NCBI RefSeq assembly: GCF_011761185.1
Contig: NZ_JAAOYM010000001.1
Coordinates: 1,550,001 to 1,614,000, forward strand
Direction of reading: 5' to 3'
DNA length: 64,000 bases
DNA from: Saccharomonospora amisosensis
Lineage (GTDB): Bacteria > Actinomycetota > Actinomycetes > Mycobacteriales > Pseudonocardiaceae
Part shown: positions 8,668 to 17,200 of the stretch, in pieces
Layout: each line of letters starts with the position of its first letter
Numbering within the stretch: position 1 is the stretch's first letter
Notes under the pieces: model-generated
Databases searched by the model: none
Told to the model about the DNA's origin: nothing
The model's input: only the letters and a program-made list of their open reading frames with translations
Translations under genes and position numbers: made by a program

Positions 8668-9206
8668 GGCATGGTTCCGTCAAGCGCCGAGGCGACGTCG
8701 GCGGCGCGCCCGCCGGTGAGCCTGAGCAGGTCCTCGAAGGTCGTAGGGAACACCGACTTGGGGTGGCCAGCGGCGGCCCACACCGTGTCGTACTCGCGTA
8801 GTGCGGTGTCGACCACGGTGAGCAGTCTGCTCGGGTGGCCCACTGGAGCCACCCCGCCGATCACCTGGCCGGTGTGCCTGCGGACGAAATCGGGGTCGGC
8901 CTTGCCGACCTCCTCCGCACCGGCGAGCCGCGCGAGGGTGGCGGTGTTCGCCCGGTGGGCTCCCGAGGTCAGTGCCAGCAGGGCAACCTCGCCAACTTCG
9001 CCAACTTCGCCGTGGCCGGAAATGTCGGCGGTGAAGACGAGACTGTTGGCTATGGCACCGACCTCGACGCCAAGGGCAGTGGCCGCCTGCGCGGCGGTGC
9101 GTGCGTCGTCCGGCAGTATCCGAATGCCCTCGGCCGCGCGAACCTGCCCCGCTTCGACGAGGGCGGCGGCGACCTTGGCGACAGCGGGATGGTCGAGGGT
9201 GCTCAT
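8664..9206 (-). CDS. YbaK/EbsC-type aminoacyl-tRNA deacylase
   Basis: The 180-residue protein matches the YbaK/ProX editing family, which hydrolyses mischarged aminoacyl-tRNA (for example Cys-tRNAPro). Typical segments are TAAQAATALGVEVGAIANSLVF and FVRRHTGQVIGGVAPVGHP, where the family's conserved GGVxPxG element is seen. A GEV triplicate insert near residues 66-74 comes from a 9-bp DNA repeat. ATG at 9206. It overlaps the following GNAT gene by 4 bp. Confidence 0.85.
   Translation of the reverse strand: MSTLDHPAVAKVAAALVEAGQVRAAEGIRILPDDARTAAQAATALGVEVGAIANSLVFTADISGHGEVGEVGEVALLALTSGAHRANTATLARLAGAEEVGKADPDFVRRHTGQVIGGVAPVGHPSRLLTVVDTALREYDTVWAAAGHPKSVFPTTFEDLLRLTGGRAADVASALDGTMP
8982..9008 (-). 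repeat. 9-bp tandem repeat (3 units) inside the YbaK gene
   Basis: GCCAACTTC occurs at 8991-8999 and 9000-9008, with a diverged copy GGCAACCTC at 8982-8990. On the coding strand this gives GEVGEVGEV. Confidence 0.8.
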
Positions 9207-9300
9207 AGGGCTATGAGATCACGGTACGGCCGGAGGACGCGACGCAGTTCGCCCGCCGTGGGCTTGAGTCCCCGCCCCTCCCCCGCTAACCTGGACTTGT

Positions 9301-9316
9301 TCGAACATACGTTCGA
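9301..9316 (+). promoter_or_regulatory. perfect LexA (SOS) box
   Basis: TCGAACATACGTTCGA is an exact match to the actinobacterial LexA operator TCGAACNNNNGTTCGA and a full palindrome in its arms. It lies 128 bp before the HEPN gene start at 9444 and about 95 bp before the divergent YbaK gene start, so either or both could be damage-inducible. lexA and recA are in this same window. Confidence 0.85.
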
Positions 9317-9443
9317 CATTCGGTTCGAGGTGGGAAGTGCTCGCCGGAACCGGGTGCCCGGCGCGGTGGTGGGGGAAGCACCTCGCGCCGGGTATCCGGC
9401 GAAGACACGCTTCGCCGAGGCACGAGATGAGGGATGTGGGGCT

Positions 9444-10004
9444 ATGTCCGTCGCGTTCGCGTCACGTCACGGGCCGAGGTCGCGCAACGGTTCCGTACAA
9501 CCGGCGTTGCCGATCGAACTGCGCCCACCGGTGGCGTCTTCGGCGGTGGCGCTACTGGAGCAGGCTCGGCACGGCCTGGCAGAAGCCGACCGGGAGTCTC
9601 AGCCCGCATCCCGGTTCGTCGTCGCCTACCTTTCGGCGCTGCGTGCCGCCGCGGCGATCCTCGTCGCCAGGGGGCGTCCGCACCGGGGCAGGGCGAAACC
9701 GGAGAGCGTGTGGACGCTGCTGGAGTCGGCGGCACCCGAACTGGCGTCGTGGGCCTCGTTCTTCGCGGCGAACTCGGCGAAGCAGGCCGCCGCACAGGCA
9801 GGCGTCACTCGCCGGGTCAACGAAGACGCGGCCGCGGAACTGTTGCGGCGCGCCACGGAATTCGTGGCCATCGCCCACCGCGCCGTGCACGGCGAAGGTG
9901 GAGCACCCGGTGCCCGTGGCACGTCTGGTGAACGCGGGGCCCGTGGCGACCGGATGGTCCGATGCGGAGCGCCTTCCCGGGCACGTCCTCGGCGGAGCGG
10001 TTGA
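9444..10004 (+). CDS. SAV_6107-like HEPN domain protein
   Basis: ATG at 9444 gives 186 residues, with GAGGG about 11 bases upstream; an in-frame GTG at 9330 is less likely. The segment ALLEQARHGLAEADRESQPASRFVVAYLSALRAAAAILVAR is the helical HEPN core typical of the actinobacterial SAV_6107 group (only the family is claimed). I do not see a clear Rx4-6H RNase motif, so nuclease activity is not supported. The C-terminus is Gly/Arg-rich and looks unstructured. The gene lies downstream of a perfect LexA box and overlaps the next gene by ATGA. Function unknown; DNA-damage response is inferred from the operator. Confidence 0.7.
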   Translation: MSVAFASRHGPRSRNGSVQPALPIELRPPVASSAVALLEQARHGLAEADRESQPASRFVVAYLSALRAAAAILVARGRPHRGRAKPESVWTLLESAAPELASWASFFAANSAKQAAAQAGVTRRVNEDAAAELLRRATEFVAIAHRAVHGEGGAPGARGTSGERGARGDRMVRCGAPSRARPRRSG

Positions 10005-10768
10005 TGCCGGGGCGCGCGTTGATCGACCACGGTCGACTACTGGCGGCGATCGGATACGAGGCCGAACTACTGGTGGAGGCCGCCCGCGCGGTTCCTCCCG
10101 AGTCGCCCGTACCGACCTGTCCGGGGTGGACGGTGGGCGAGGTGGTTCGACACGTCGGAAGTGTCTACCGGGTGGCGCTCGGCTGGCTGGTGGAGGGCGG
10201 CAGGCCGAGCCGGTGGCAGCGTGATCCCGCGCGTGGCCAGACGGTGGAGAGCTATCTGCGGGACGGGCTGACCGAACTGGTCGAGGTGCTGTCCTGGCAC
10301 GACCCGACAGAAACCGCCGCGACCTGGTGGCCCGCCGACCGCAGCTACGGGTTCTGGTGTCGCCGCATGGCTCACGAGACCACCGTCCACCGCGTCGACG
10401 TGGAGGACGCCGCCGGGCTGGAACGATCCGAGATCACCGACGACTTCGCGGTGGACGGGGTGGACGAGGCGCTGTCGCTGTGGTTCGCCCACAAACTGCC
10501 GATGCTGGGGTTGAGCGGAACCAGGCACGGGGTGGTGGCGATCAACACCGGCGGGCACACCTGGATCGCCCGTGCCGGACCCGTGGGGACGACGGCCCGG
10601 CGTTGCTCGCCCGCCGAGGCGGCAGGCGCCGACGCCGTCGTATCCGGTCGTCCCGCCGCGGTCTATCTGTGGTTGTGGGGAAGGCAGCGGCCAGGGGCGG
10701 TGGCGGTGGAAGGCGACGAGGACGCTGTCGGGCAACTGTGGGCACTGCTGCGGCTGGCGACGCGATGA
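10004..10768 (+). CDS. maleylpyruvate isomerase family mycothiol-dependent enzyme
   Basis: ATG at 10004 overlaps the TGA of the HEPN gene. The 254-residue protein has the DinB-like four-helix MDMPI domain: CPGWTVGEVVRHVGSVYR supplies one conserved His, and RRMAHETTVHRVDVEDA supplies the other metal-ligand histidines. These enzymes use mycothiol as cofactor or substrate in isomerase or S-transferase reactions. Substrate unknown. Being coupled to the HEPN gene it would share the LexA box. Confidence 0.8.
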   Translation: MPGRALIDHGRLLAAIGYEAELLVEAARAVPPESPVPTCPGWTVGEVVRHVGSVYRVALGWLVEGGRPSRWQRDPARGQTVESYLRDGLTELVEVLSWHDPTETAATWWPADRSYGFWCRRMAHETTVHRVDVEDAAGLERSEITDDFAVDGVDEALSLWFAHKLPMLGLSGTRHGVVAINTGGHTWIARAGPVGTTARRCSPAEAAGADAVVSGRPAAVYLWLWGRQRPGAVAVEGDEDAVGQLWALLRLATR

Positions 10769-10863
10769 ACGCGGGTTTGTGGGGAAGCAACATCCGCGAT
10801 CGCCGCATCGCCGCCGCGGCGAGGCCCGACGAGAAGGCCACGGTCGCCCGCGCCGCCGACTGA
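10765..10863 (+). CDS. possible 32-residue coupled small ORF
   Basis: ATG at 10765 overlaps the TGA of the preceding gene (ATGA) and reads MNAGLWGSNIRDRRIAA to a TGA at 10861-10863. The overlap and a charged composition make it worth listing. No family is recognised and chance cannot be excluded. Confidence 0.25.
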   Translation: MNAGLWGSNIRDRRIAAAARPDEKATVARAAD

Positions 10864-10897
10864 CTCCACCGCCACCGCCCCGGTGTCGTGTCGCGAA

Positions 10898-11380
10898 TCA
10901 GGACTGCGAATGGATGCGGTGGCGATCGGTGGCGATCGGCGGCGATCGGCGGCGAGCCAGTGGTTCGTCGGGTGCGCGCCGGGCGCCGAGGTCTAACACC
11001 GCGTCCGGCCCTGCGATGACTGTCGCCCGGTACTCGGTGGGCGCCTCGGCGCCGGGAGCGCCTCGAACACCAGCCATGCGGCCGTCCTCGACGATCAGTT
11101 CCCGCACGCAAGTCTCGCGAGTGGGTTCGCCGTGCACGCGGCGCCACTGCTGACCCGGGGCAGGGTCCGGCATAGTCGCCGGAGGTGCTCGATGCGGGTC
11201 GGGCACAGTCGCCTCGCCGGGGCGGTGGGGTGTCGGCGAGACGTTCAGGGCGTGCCGGGCGAAGTTCTCGTCGGCCGCTGGCACTCGGTAGAACTCGATT
11301 TCCAGCGGTGACATCACCTCGGCGCGGGCGAGTCCGTTGGTCAACTGGTAGACCTCGAGGCATTTCCCGCTCGCGCCGCC
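10898..11380 (-). pseudogene. possible relic of a FAD-dependent oxidoreductase
   Basis: In one minus-strand frame, RELIVEDGRMAGVRG followed by EYRATVIAGPDAVLDLGA resembles the mid-section of geranylgeranyl-reductase-type flavoproteins, where a beta-strand reads vedGrvtGVrg...eyrArvviaAdG. Neither an N-terminal Rossmann motif nor a proper C-terminus is present. It is best read as a decayed fragment; weak support. Confidence 0.25.
10918..10957 (+). repeat. 10-bp tandem repeat, four units
   Basis: GGTGGCGATC (twice), GGCGGCGATC and GGCGGCGAGC follow each other without gaps at 10918-10957. It is outside any credible gene. Confidence 0.85.
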
Positions 11381-11630
11381 GTTCCCACCGCGGCAGCGCC
11401 CCCGCCCTTCGGTGCCTGGTCGTGCAGCGAAGGTGCGGCTTCGCCGAGCAGGGGTGCTCGATGCGCTGACGCTGCCGGTTGGGGATCGGGTGCCCGAGTG
11501 GCGCGTGTCTGGGAGCACCGATGCCAAGCCGGTCCGGTGTTTCGGGCGCGTTGCGAACGCGGCCGAATCGCTGACACCGCCGAAACACCCACGCCGCCTA
11601 CCAGCAACAACGCTTCGGGACCGTGGCGGC

Positions 11631-12731
11631 ATGGAGATTCACCGTGCTCGCGCGCCACAGCGCCACGAGGCAGTACTCGGTGGCTGGCTGGAGGAAGTTC
11701 CGGAAGGTGCGATCCCCACGGTTACCTGGCGGCTGCGGATCCGTATGGAGGACCATCCGGGAGCGCTGGCCAGGGTGGCCATCAGGCTGGCCGACCTGGA
11801 GTGCAACATCCTGGGGTTCTCGGTGTTGCCGGTGCCGGGCGGTGTGCTCGACGAGATCGTGATTCGACCCGCCGCCGGTCTCACCAAAGCCCACGTGGCA
11901 CGCGCCATCCGCGAGGAGGGCTGCGAGTGGCTCGGCATCACCGACGCGGCCGTCGAGGAACTGGTCGACGTGTCCACCGCGAGCCTGGCCACGGCGAGCC
12001 GGGTGATCGGCGACCCATCCGGACTCGCCGATGCCGTGCGCCAGCTGCTGTCGGCGGACATGGTGACTGTGGTGCCCGCGGCGGAAGCGAACCCCGCCCG
12101 CACCGAGAACGGCCATCGAGCCGTCTTCCAGGTCGGCGACGACAGGAGCGTCGTGGCTCGCCGGATGTGGGCCCCGTTCGCCCAGCTGGAGCTGTCCCGC
12201 ATCGAGGCGCTGCTGGGTCTACTGGGTGTGGTGCGGGACAACCTCGCCGGGCAGATCGCTGTGACCTGCGAAGACGGGGCCACCGTCGTGCTGAGGCAGG
12301 GCGAGCCACGCGACGCGAGCGCCGTCGCCGACCTGCACGGCAGGTGTTCGGCGAACACGCTTTACCACCGCTACCACACCGGCATGCGGACCGTGCCGCG
12401 CCGCTGGCTGCACCGGCTGCTGCTGCCGCCCAGGGGACTGAGCGTGCTCGCCGTCTGCGGGCGCGAGGTGGTCGCCCTCGGACAACTCATTCCGCTGCCC
12501 GAGGGCGATTCGGCTGAGGTATCGCTGCTCGTGGAGGACGCCTGGCAGGGCAACGGGCTCGGTAGCGCCTTGCTCAACAGGCTCGCCGTTACCGCGAGGG
12601 CCCGTGGCTACCGCGAACTGAGCGTGCTGTGTCTCCCGGGCGAGGACGGCGTCCGCCGTACCGCGTCGCGGGCCGGGTTGCGGCCGGCGGACACCCTCGA
12701 CCCGAACGGTGTCCTGCGGATCAGCATGTGA
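11631..12731 (+). CDS. ACT-domain GNAT acetyltransferase
   Basis: ATG at 11631 gives 366 residues. An N-terminal ACT domain begins at VTWRLRIRMEDHPGALARVA (about residue 30), the D-x-P-G-x-L pattern that binds amino acids. A linker of about 100 residues follows, then a GNAT domain with SLLVEDAWQGNGLGSALLNRL (acetyl-CoA loop). ACT-GCN5 proteins of actinomycetes are lysine acetyltransferases tuned by amino acids; that role here is by analogy. There is no strong ribosome-binding site before the chosen ATG, and upstream codons are open, so the start is uncertain. The 3' end overlaps the convergent gene by 11 bp. Confidence 0.8.
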   Translation: MEIHRARAPQRHEAVLGGWLEEVPEGAIPTVTWRLRIRMEDHPGALARVAIRLADLECNILGFSVLPVPGGVLDEIVIRPAAGLTKAHVARAIREEGCEWLGITDAAVEELVDVSTASLATASRVIGDPSGLADAVRQLLSADMVTVVPAAEANPARTENGHRAVFQVGDDRSVVARRMWAPFAQLELSRIEALLGLLGVVRDNLAGQIAVTCEDGATVVLRQGEPRDASAVADLHGRCSANTLYHRYHTGMRTVPRRWLHRLLLPPRGLSVLAVCGREVVALGQLIPLPEGDSAEVSLLVEDAWQGNGLGSALLNRLAVTARARGYRELSVLCLPGEDGVRRTASRAGLRPADTLDPNGVLRISM

Positions 12732-13536
12732 CGTTGACCGCCGCCCCTTCCGCGAAGGACACGTGGACATGGTCCATGTGGTTCGCCGTGGGGCTGCCAC
12801 GGTCGGTCATCGTGGACCAGCCACTGCCGTCGTTGTAGCGCTGCCGCCAAATCACATAGGTCACGCCGAATTCGATCCGATGTGCCAGTACGTAATCAGC
12901 CAGTGCGTTTCCGGTTTCGGTTCCGACCATGAAGTCGAGCGCCAATCCGGAAGGATGATCACTGGCGCCTGATCGATTTGCGCGGCCACCCACGGAATCG
13001 ACGGCGAATTTCGTCAGAATGTGATTGCCTACTTGCGCAACGTGAGGCTGGGTGCCCGCGAGGTCGGTGGAGCAGGATGCGGGCGGGGGTGGGGGCGGGG
13101 CTGGTTGCGGAGCCTGCAGGGCTTGCGGCGGTTGCGTCGGCTCAGGCTCAGGCGCTGGCGGCGCTGGCGGCGGTGGCGGCGGTGGCGGCGCGGGCTCCTC
13201 GCTGGTCACCGTCGGTTCTGCCGTCGTGACCAGCGGTTTCGGCGGCGGTTCCTCCGTTGTCGTGCTGCTGGTTGGCGGAGGCGTTGTGGTTGTGCTCGTC
13301 GGGGTGGTGGTCGTCGGCGTGGTGGTCGTCGGGGTTGTCGTGCTCGCCGCCGACCTGGACAAGGTCGGCTCGTTCGCCCTGGCGGAAGCGGCAAGCGCGG
13401 CACCGTCGGTCTGCGTCGCGTGCCACGGTGCGCCGATGATCCATACCGCGAACAAGAGCAGGCTCGCGGCGACCACGCCCAGTGCTGTGGGCATTCCCCA
13501 CGACCGGGAAGAATGTGCGCGATGTCGACCGGCCAT
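12721..13536 (-). CDS. membrane-anchored peptidase-like protein (ARB_07466 C-terminal domain)
   Basis: The 271-residue protein has an N-terminal membrane segment at about residues 17-38 (ALGVVAASLLLFAVWIIGA). A Thr/Pro-rich extracellular linker of about 110 residues follows. The C-terminal domain has SDHPSGLALDFMV and NHMDHVHVSF, the His/Asp pattern of ARB_07466-like domains, which are related to peptidoglycan D,D-peptidases of the M15 fold. It probably faces the cell wall and spans the peptidoglycan with its linker. GAGG lies 8 bases before the ATG at 13536. The stop codon overlaps the convergent acetyltransferase gene. Confidence 0.8.
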   Translation of the reverse strand: MAGRHRAHSSRSWGMPTALGVVAASLLLFAVWIIGAPWHATQTDGAALAASARANEPTLSRSAASTTTPTTTTPTTTTPTSTTTTPPPTSSTTTEEPPPKPLVTTAEPTVTSEEPAPPPPPPPPAPPAPEPEPTQPPQALQAPQPAPPPPPPASCSTDLAGTQPHVAQVGNHILTKFAVDSVGGRANRSGASDHPSGLALDFMVGTETGNALADYVLAHRIEFGVTYVIWRQRYNDGSGWSTMTDRGSPTANHMDHVHVSFAEGAAVNVTC

Positions 13537-13652
13537 TGCATTCCTCGAATTCCAGCGACGGCAAAATCCGGCTCAGATTACGAACCGGATACATCGATGT
13601 CACGCCAAGGTGGCGCTGGACACAGATCAATAACGATGTCGGTGGCGAGGTT

Positions 13653-14153
13653 TCAGCGCGCCCAGAACCAGTCCCGTTGCCGTGCCTGGCGCATCGCGTC
13701 GCGCCTGTGCTCGGTGGTCAGCCGGTCCAGGTAGAGCATGCCGTCGAGATGGTCGGTCTCGTGCTGCAGGCACTGCGCCATGACGCCCTCGCCGGAGACG
13801 GTGATCGGCTCGTTGCGCAGGTCGACACCGCGCACCACCGCACGCTTGGCCCGAACGGTCGGAAACCACAACTGCGGCACCGAGAGGCAGCCCTCGGTGA
13901 TCTCGTGTGTCTCCTCGGAGAGTTCGACGATCCGCGGGTTGAGTACGTAGCCGCGGCTGCCCTCGACGTTGTAGCTGAAAGCGCGAAGGCTCACGCCGAT
14001 CTGCGGCGCTGCCAGCCCGGCCCTGCCCGGCGCGTTCACGGTGTCGAGCAGATCATCGACAAGCCGCTTCGTCGAGTCGTCGAACCGGGTCACCGGCTCG
14101 GCCACCGCCTTGAGCACGGGGTCGCCGAAGTAACGCAGCTCGCGCATCGCCAT
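13653..14153 (-). CDS. def: peptide deformylase
   Basis: The 166-residue enzyme removes the formyl group from new proteins. All three deformylase motifs are present: GLAAPQIG (motif 1), EGCLSVP (motif 2, metal-binding Cys) and QHETDHLDG (motif 3, HExxH metal site). ATG at 14153 is preferred, with an in-frame ATG two codons later. GGGA lies about 10 bases upstream. No methionyl-tRNA formyltransferase gene is adjacent, so this may be one of two deformylases. Confidence 0.93.
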   Translation of the reverse strand: MAMRELRYFGDPVLKAVAEPVTRFDDSTKRLVDDLLDTVNAPGRAGLAAPQIGVSLRAFSYNVEGSRGYVLNPRIVELSEETHEITEGCLSVPQLWFPTVRAKRAVVRGVDLRNEPITVSGEGVMAQCLQHETDHLDGMLYLDRLTTEHRRDAMRQARQRDWFWAR

Positions 14154-14233
14154 GGCTCGCAGGTCCCTTTCTCAACTCGGCTGGGCGAGCTTAACCGGAC
14201 CGGACCTCGGGCTGCCGGGCACGGGTACGGCGA

Positions 14234-17200
14234 TCACGCGCGCAGCCGCAGCCCCTTGGGGGTGGCGCGGAACCCGGCCTCCCGCAACACCTCCGCCAAC
14301 TCGGAGGTCAACGCCTGCTCGCCGTCGGCTCGCTGGACCTGGAGCTGGCCCAGCCAGCCCTCCTTGACCGCGGTGGACAGGGCCTCGGCGGCCTTGCGCA
14401 GTGCGTCACCGTCGGTGGTGAACGACAACAGCGACCGCCCACCCCGCTCGACGTAGAGAGCGGGAGCCCCGTCCACGAGTACGGTGAGCGCGCCGGCCTT
14501 GCGTGCGGGCCGGTGCTTGGTCTCGCCCAGCGGCGGCGGCCAGGGTAACGCCGCGCCGTAAGGCTGTGCCGGGTCGCCGGCCGCCAGCACCACCGCGCTG
14601 CGCCGCCTTCGTGGTCCGCCCACATCGGACAGTGCGCGCAACCGGTCGATCGCCCCGTGCGCGGCGAACTGCGCGGCGCCGAGCCCCTCGACGACGTAGC
14701 CGCGGATGACCTGCCCGGAGTCCTCCATCCCGCGCAGCACCTTGTAGATGCCGGAGAAGCCGCCGGTCAACCGCTCGGTTTCCAGCGCACCCCTGGTGAG
14801 TACCCCGTGCCGCTCCAGGAACGATTCGGTGCGGGCGTGAGCTCTGCGGGTGGGGTCGCGATCCCGCGCGGGCGCCAGGCCCCACCGGCCCGCGACCGTG
14901 GGCGGTCCCGTCCGCGTCGGCATGGTGGGGCGGCCTGCCCGTAACCGCGCGTACCGGCCGCGCGGTGCCGACCGCCGCGGCTTGTGCGCGGCGCCCCTAC
15001 CAGCCACCAGCGCCCGCAGCGGTGCCAGAGTGTCTCCCGAGACCAGTCCGGCCCACACTAGCTCCCACAGCGCGGCCGCCACGTCCGCGTCGGGTGGTGC
15101 GGTGCTTGGGGTGGTGGCAAGGGTTGTGGTGACCCTGTCGGCGAGCTGCCGGAAGAACAGTGCCCCACCGTCCAGCGCGGACAGAATGGCCTCGTGCAGC
15201 GGTCCGTGCTCTGCGGTGTTCTCGACATCCGGCAGCAGTAGGTCCGCGACATCGGTTGGTGCCAGCGCGATCCAGCCGTCCCCTCCGGACAGCGCACCAC
15301 ACCCGCACCAGCTGACCTCACCCGCGACGGTCAGCTCGTCGAGCAGTGCGGGGTAGTAGCCGGGCAGTCTGCTCGGCAGAATCAGCGATTCCAGCGCGCT
15401 CGCGGGCAACGGTGCCCCGGCCAGCTGCTCCACGACCGACAACACGTCGTCGGGGGTGGGCGCCGACCGCACGCGGCCACCGATGCCGTGCCAGCTGGGC
15501 AGGAACCGGCCGAGCGCGACCTGTTCGACGGGTTCGACCTCCGCCCGCAGCCGCGCGAGCGAGGCTCGGCGCAGCCTGCGCAGCACGCGGGCGTCGCAGT
15601 ACTCGACGGCGCTTTCTCCCGGCCCGGGACGCAACTCGCCTCGCACCAGCGTGCCGTCGGAGGTGAGCCGGTCGAGCACGCCCGTCACCACGGCCCTGCC
15701 GAGTCCGAACCGTTCGGCGACCTGCGTGGCGGGGAACGGACCCCTGCCACGCGCGTAGCGGATGAGCAGGTCGGCCAGCGGGTCGGCCACCGGCTCTGTG
15801 AACGCCTCGGGCACCCCGATCGGCAGCGCTACCCCCAGCGCGTCGCGAACCTTCCCGGCGTCCTCGACGGCGAGGTAGCGTTCCTCGCTCGCGATCCGCA
15901 CCGCGATGGCGCGGCGGTCGGTGACCAGTTGGGTAAGCCACTCCGGCCGGACACCGCGCGCGGCGGCCTCCTCGACGGTCAGATCGCCGAGGAAACGCAG
16001 CAGGTCGGCCGTGTCCTCGACGTCGCGGGCGTGCCGGTCGGGGTCAAGCCGTTGCAGTGAGCGTTCCACCTCCGCGACCACATCGGCGTCGAGCAACTCG
16101 CGGATCGCCTCGGTGCCGAGCAGTTCGGCCAGCAGCGCGGAGTCCAGCGACAGGGCGGCGGCCTTGCGCTCGGCCAGCGGTGCGTCGGTTTCGTACAGGA
16201 ACATGCCGATGTAGCCGAACAGCAGGCTGCGAGCGAAGGGCGATGCCGAGGGGGTCTGCACCTCAACAACCCGCACCCGGCGGGCACGTACGTCGGCCAT
16301 CAGCTCGCGCAGACCGCCCACGTCGTAGACGTCCTGCAACACTTCGCGCATCGCTTCCAGTACGACCGGGAACCGCTCGTACTTGGCCGCGACGGCGAGC
16401 AGTTGGGAGGCACGCTGCCGCTGCTGCCACAGCGGGGTGCGCCTGCGCGGGTCGCGGCGAGGGAGCAGCAGCGACCGTGCCGCGCACTCCCGGAACCGGG
16501 CCGCGAACACCGCCGACGTGCCCACTTCGGACACGATCAGCGGTTCCACCTCGTCCGGGTCGACGAGCACGTCCTCGGTGCCGATCACCACGTCAGCGCC
16601 TTCGGCGTCGAGCGCGTCGGGAAGCCGCAGTACGATTCCGTCGTCGGAGTGCGCGACCTGCGCGTCGACGCCGCGGTGCTCGCGCAGTCTGGCCGCGATG
16701 GCCAGCGCCCACGGCGCGTTCACTTGGGCGCCGAACGGCGAATGGACCACCACGCGCCAGTCCCCGAGTTCGTCGCGGAAGCGTTCGAGCAGTACCACCC
16801 TGTCGCTGGGTAGGTGTCTGGTCGCCTCCCGCTGCTCGGCGAGGTAGCCGAGCAGGTTGCCGGTCGCTCGCTCGTCGAGCCCGGCCGCGTGTGCCCGCCG
16901 CCGCGCCGCCGCCTCGTCCGATGTGGACAATTCGCGTAGGAAAGCTCCCAGCGCCCTGCCAAGTTCCAACGGCCTGCCCGGCGCGTCCCCCTTCCAGAAC
17001 GGCATCCGGGCGGGCTCACCTGGGGCGGGAACCACGAGCACGCGGTCGTGGGTGATGTCGGTGATGCGCCACGAGGAGGTGCCGAGCAGGATCGTGTCGC
17101 CCACCCTGGACTCGTACACCATCTCCTCGTCCAGTTCGCCCACACGCGAGCCCGGCTTGCCCTCCTCACCGGGCGTCATCACGGTGAACAGCCCCCGGTC

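Larger units (their letters stand above)
10864..11630. other. 767-bp gap with no intact gene
   Basis: No open frame here looks like a functional protein. It contains a 10-bp tandem repeat (10918-10957) and, on the minus strand, a stretch that resembles the remains of a flavoprotein gene. The coding frames that cross it are Arg/Pro/Gly-rich shadows. Confidence 0.6.

Noticed and set aside
13537-13652. Possible riboswitch before the peptidase-like gene
   Set aside because: The gap is only 116 bp and no ydaO-type or other known riboswitch core could be recognised.
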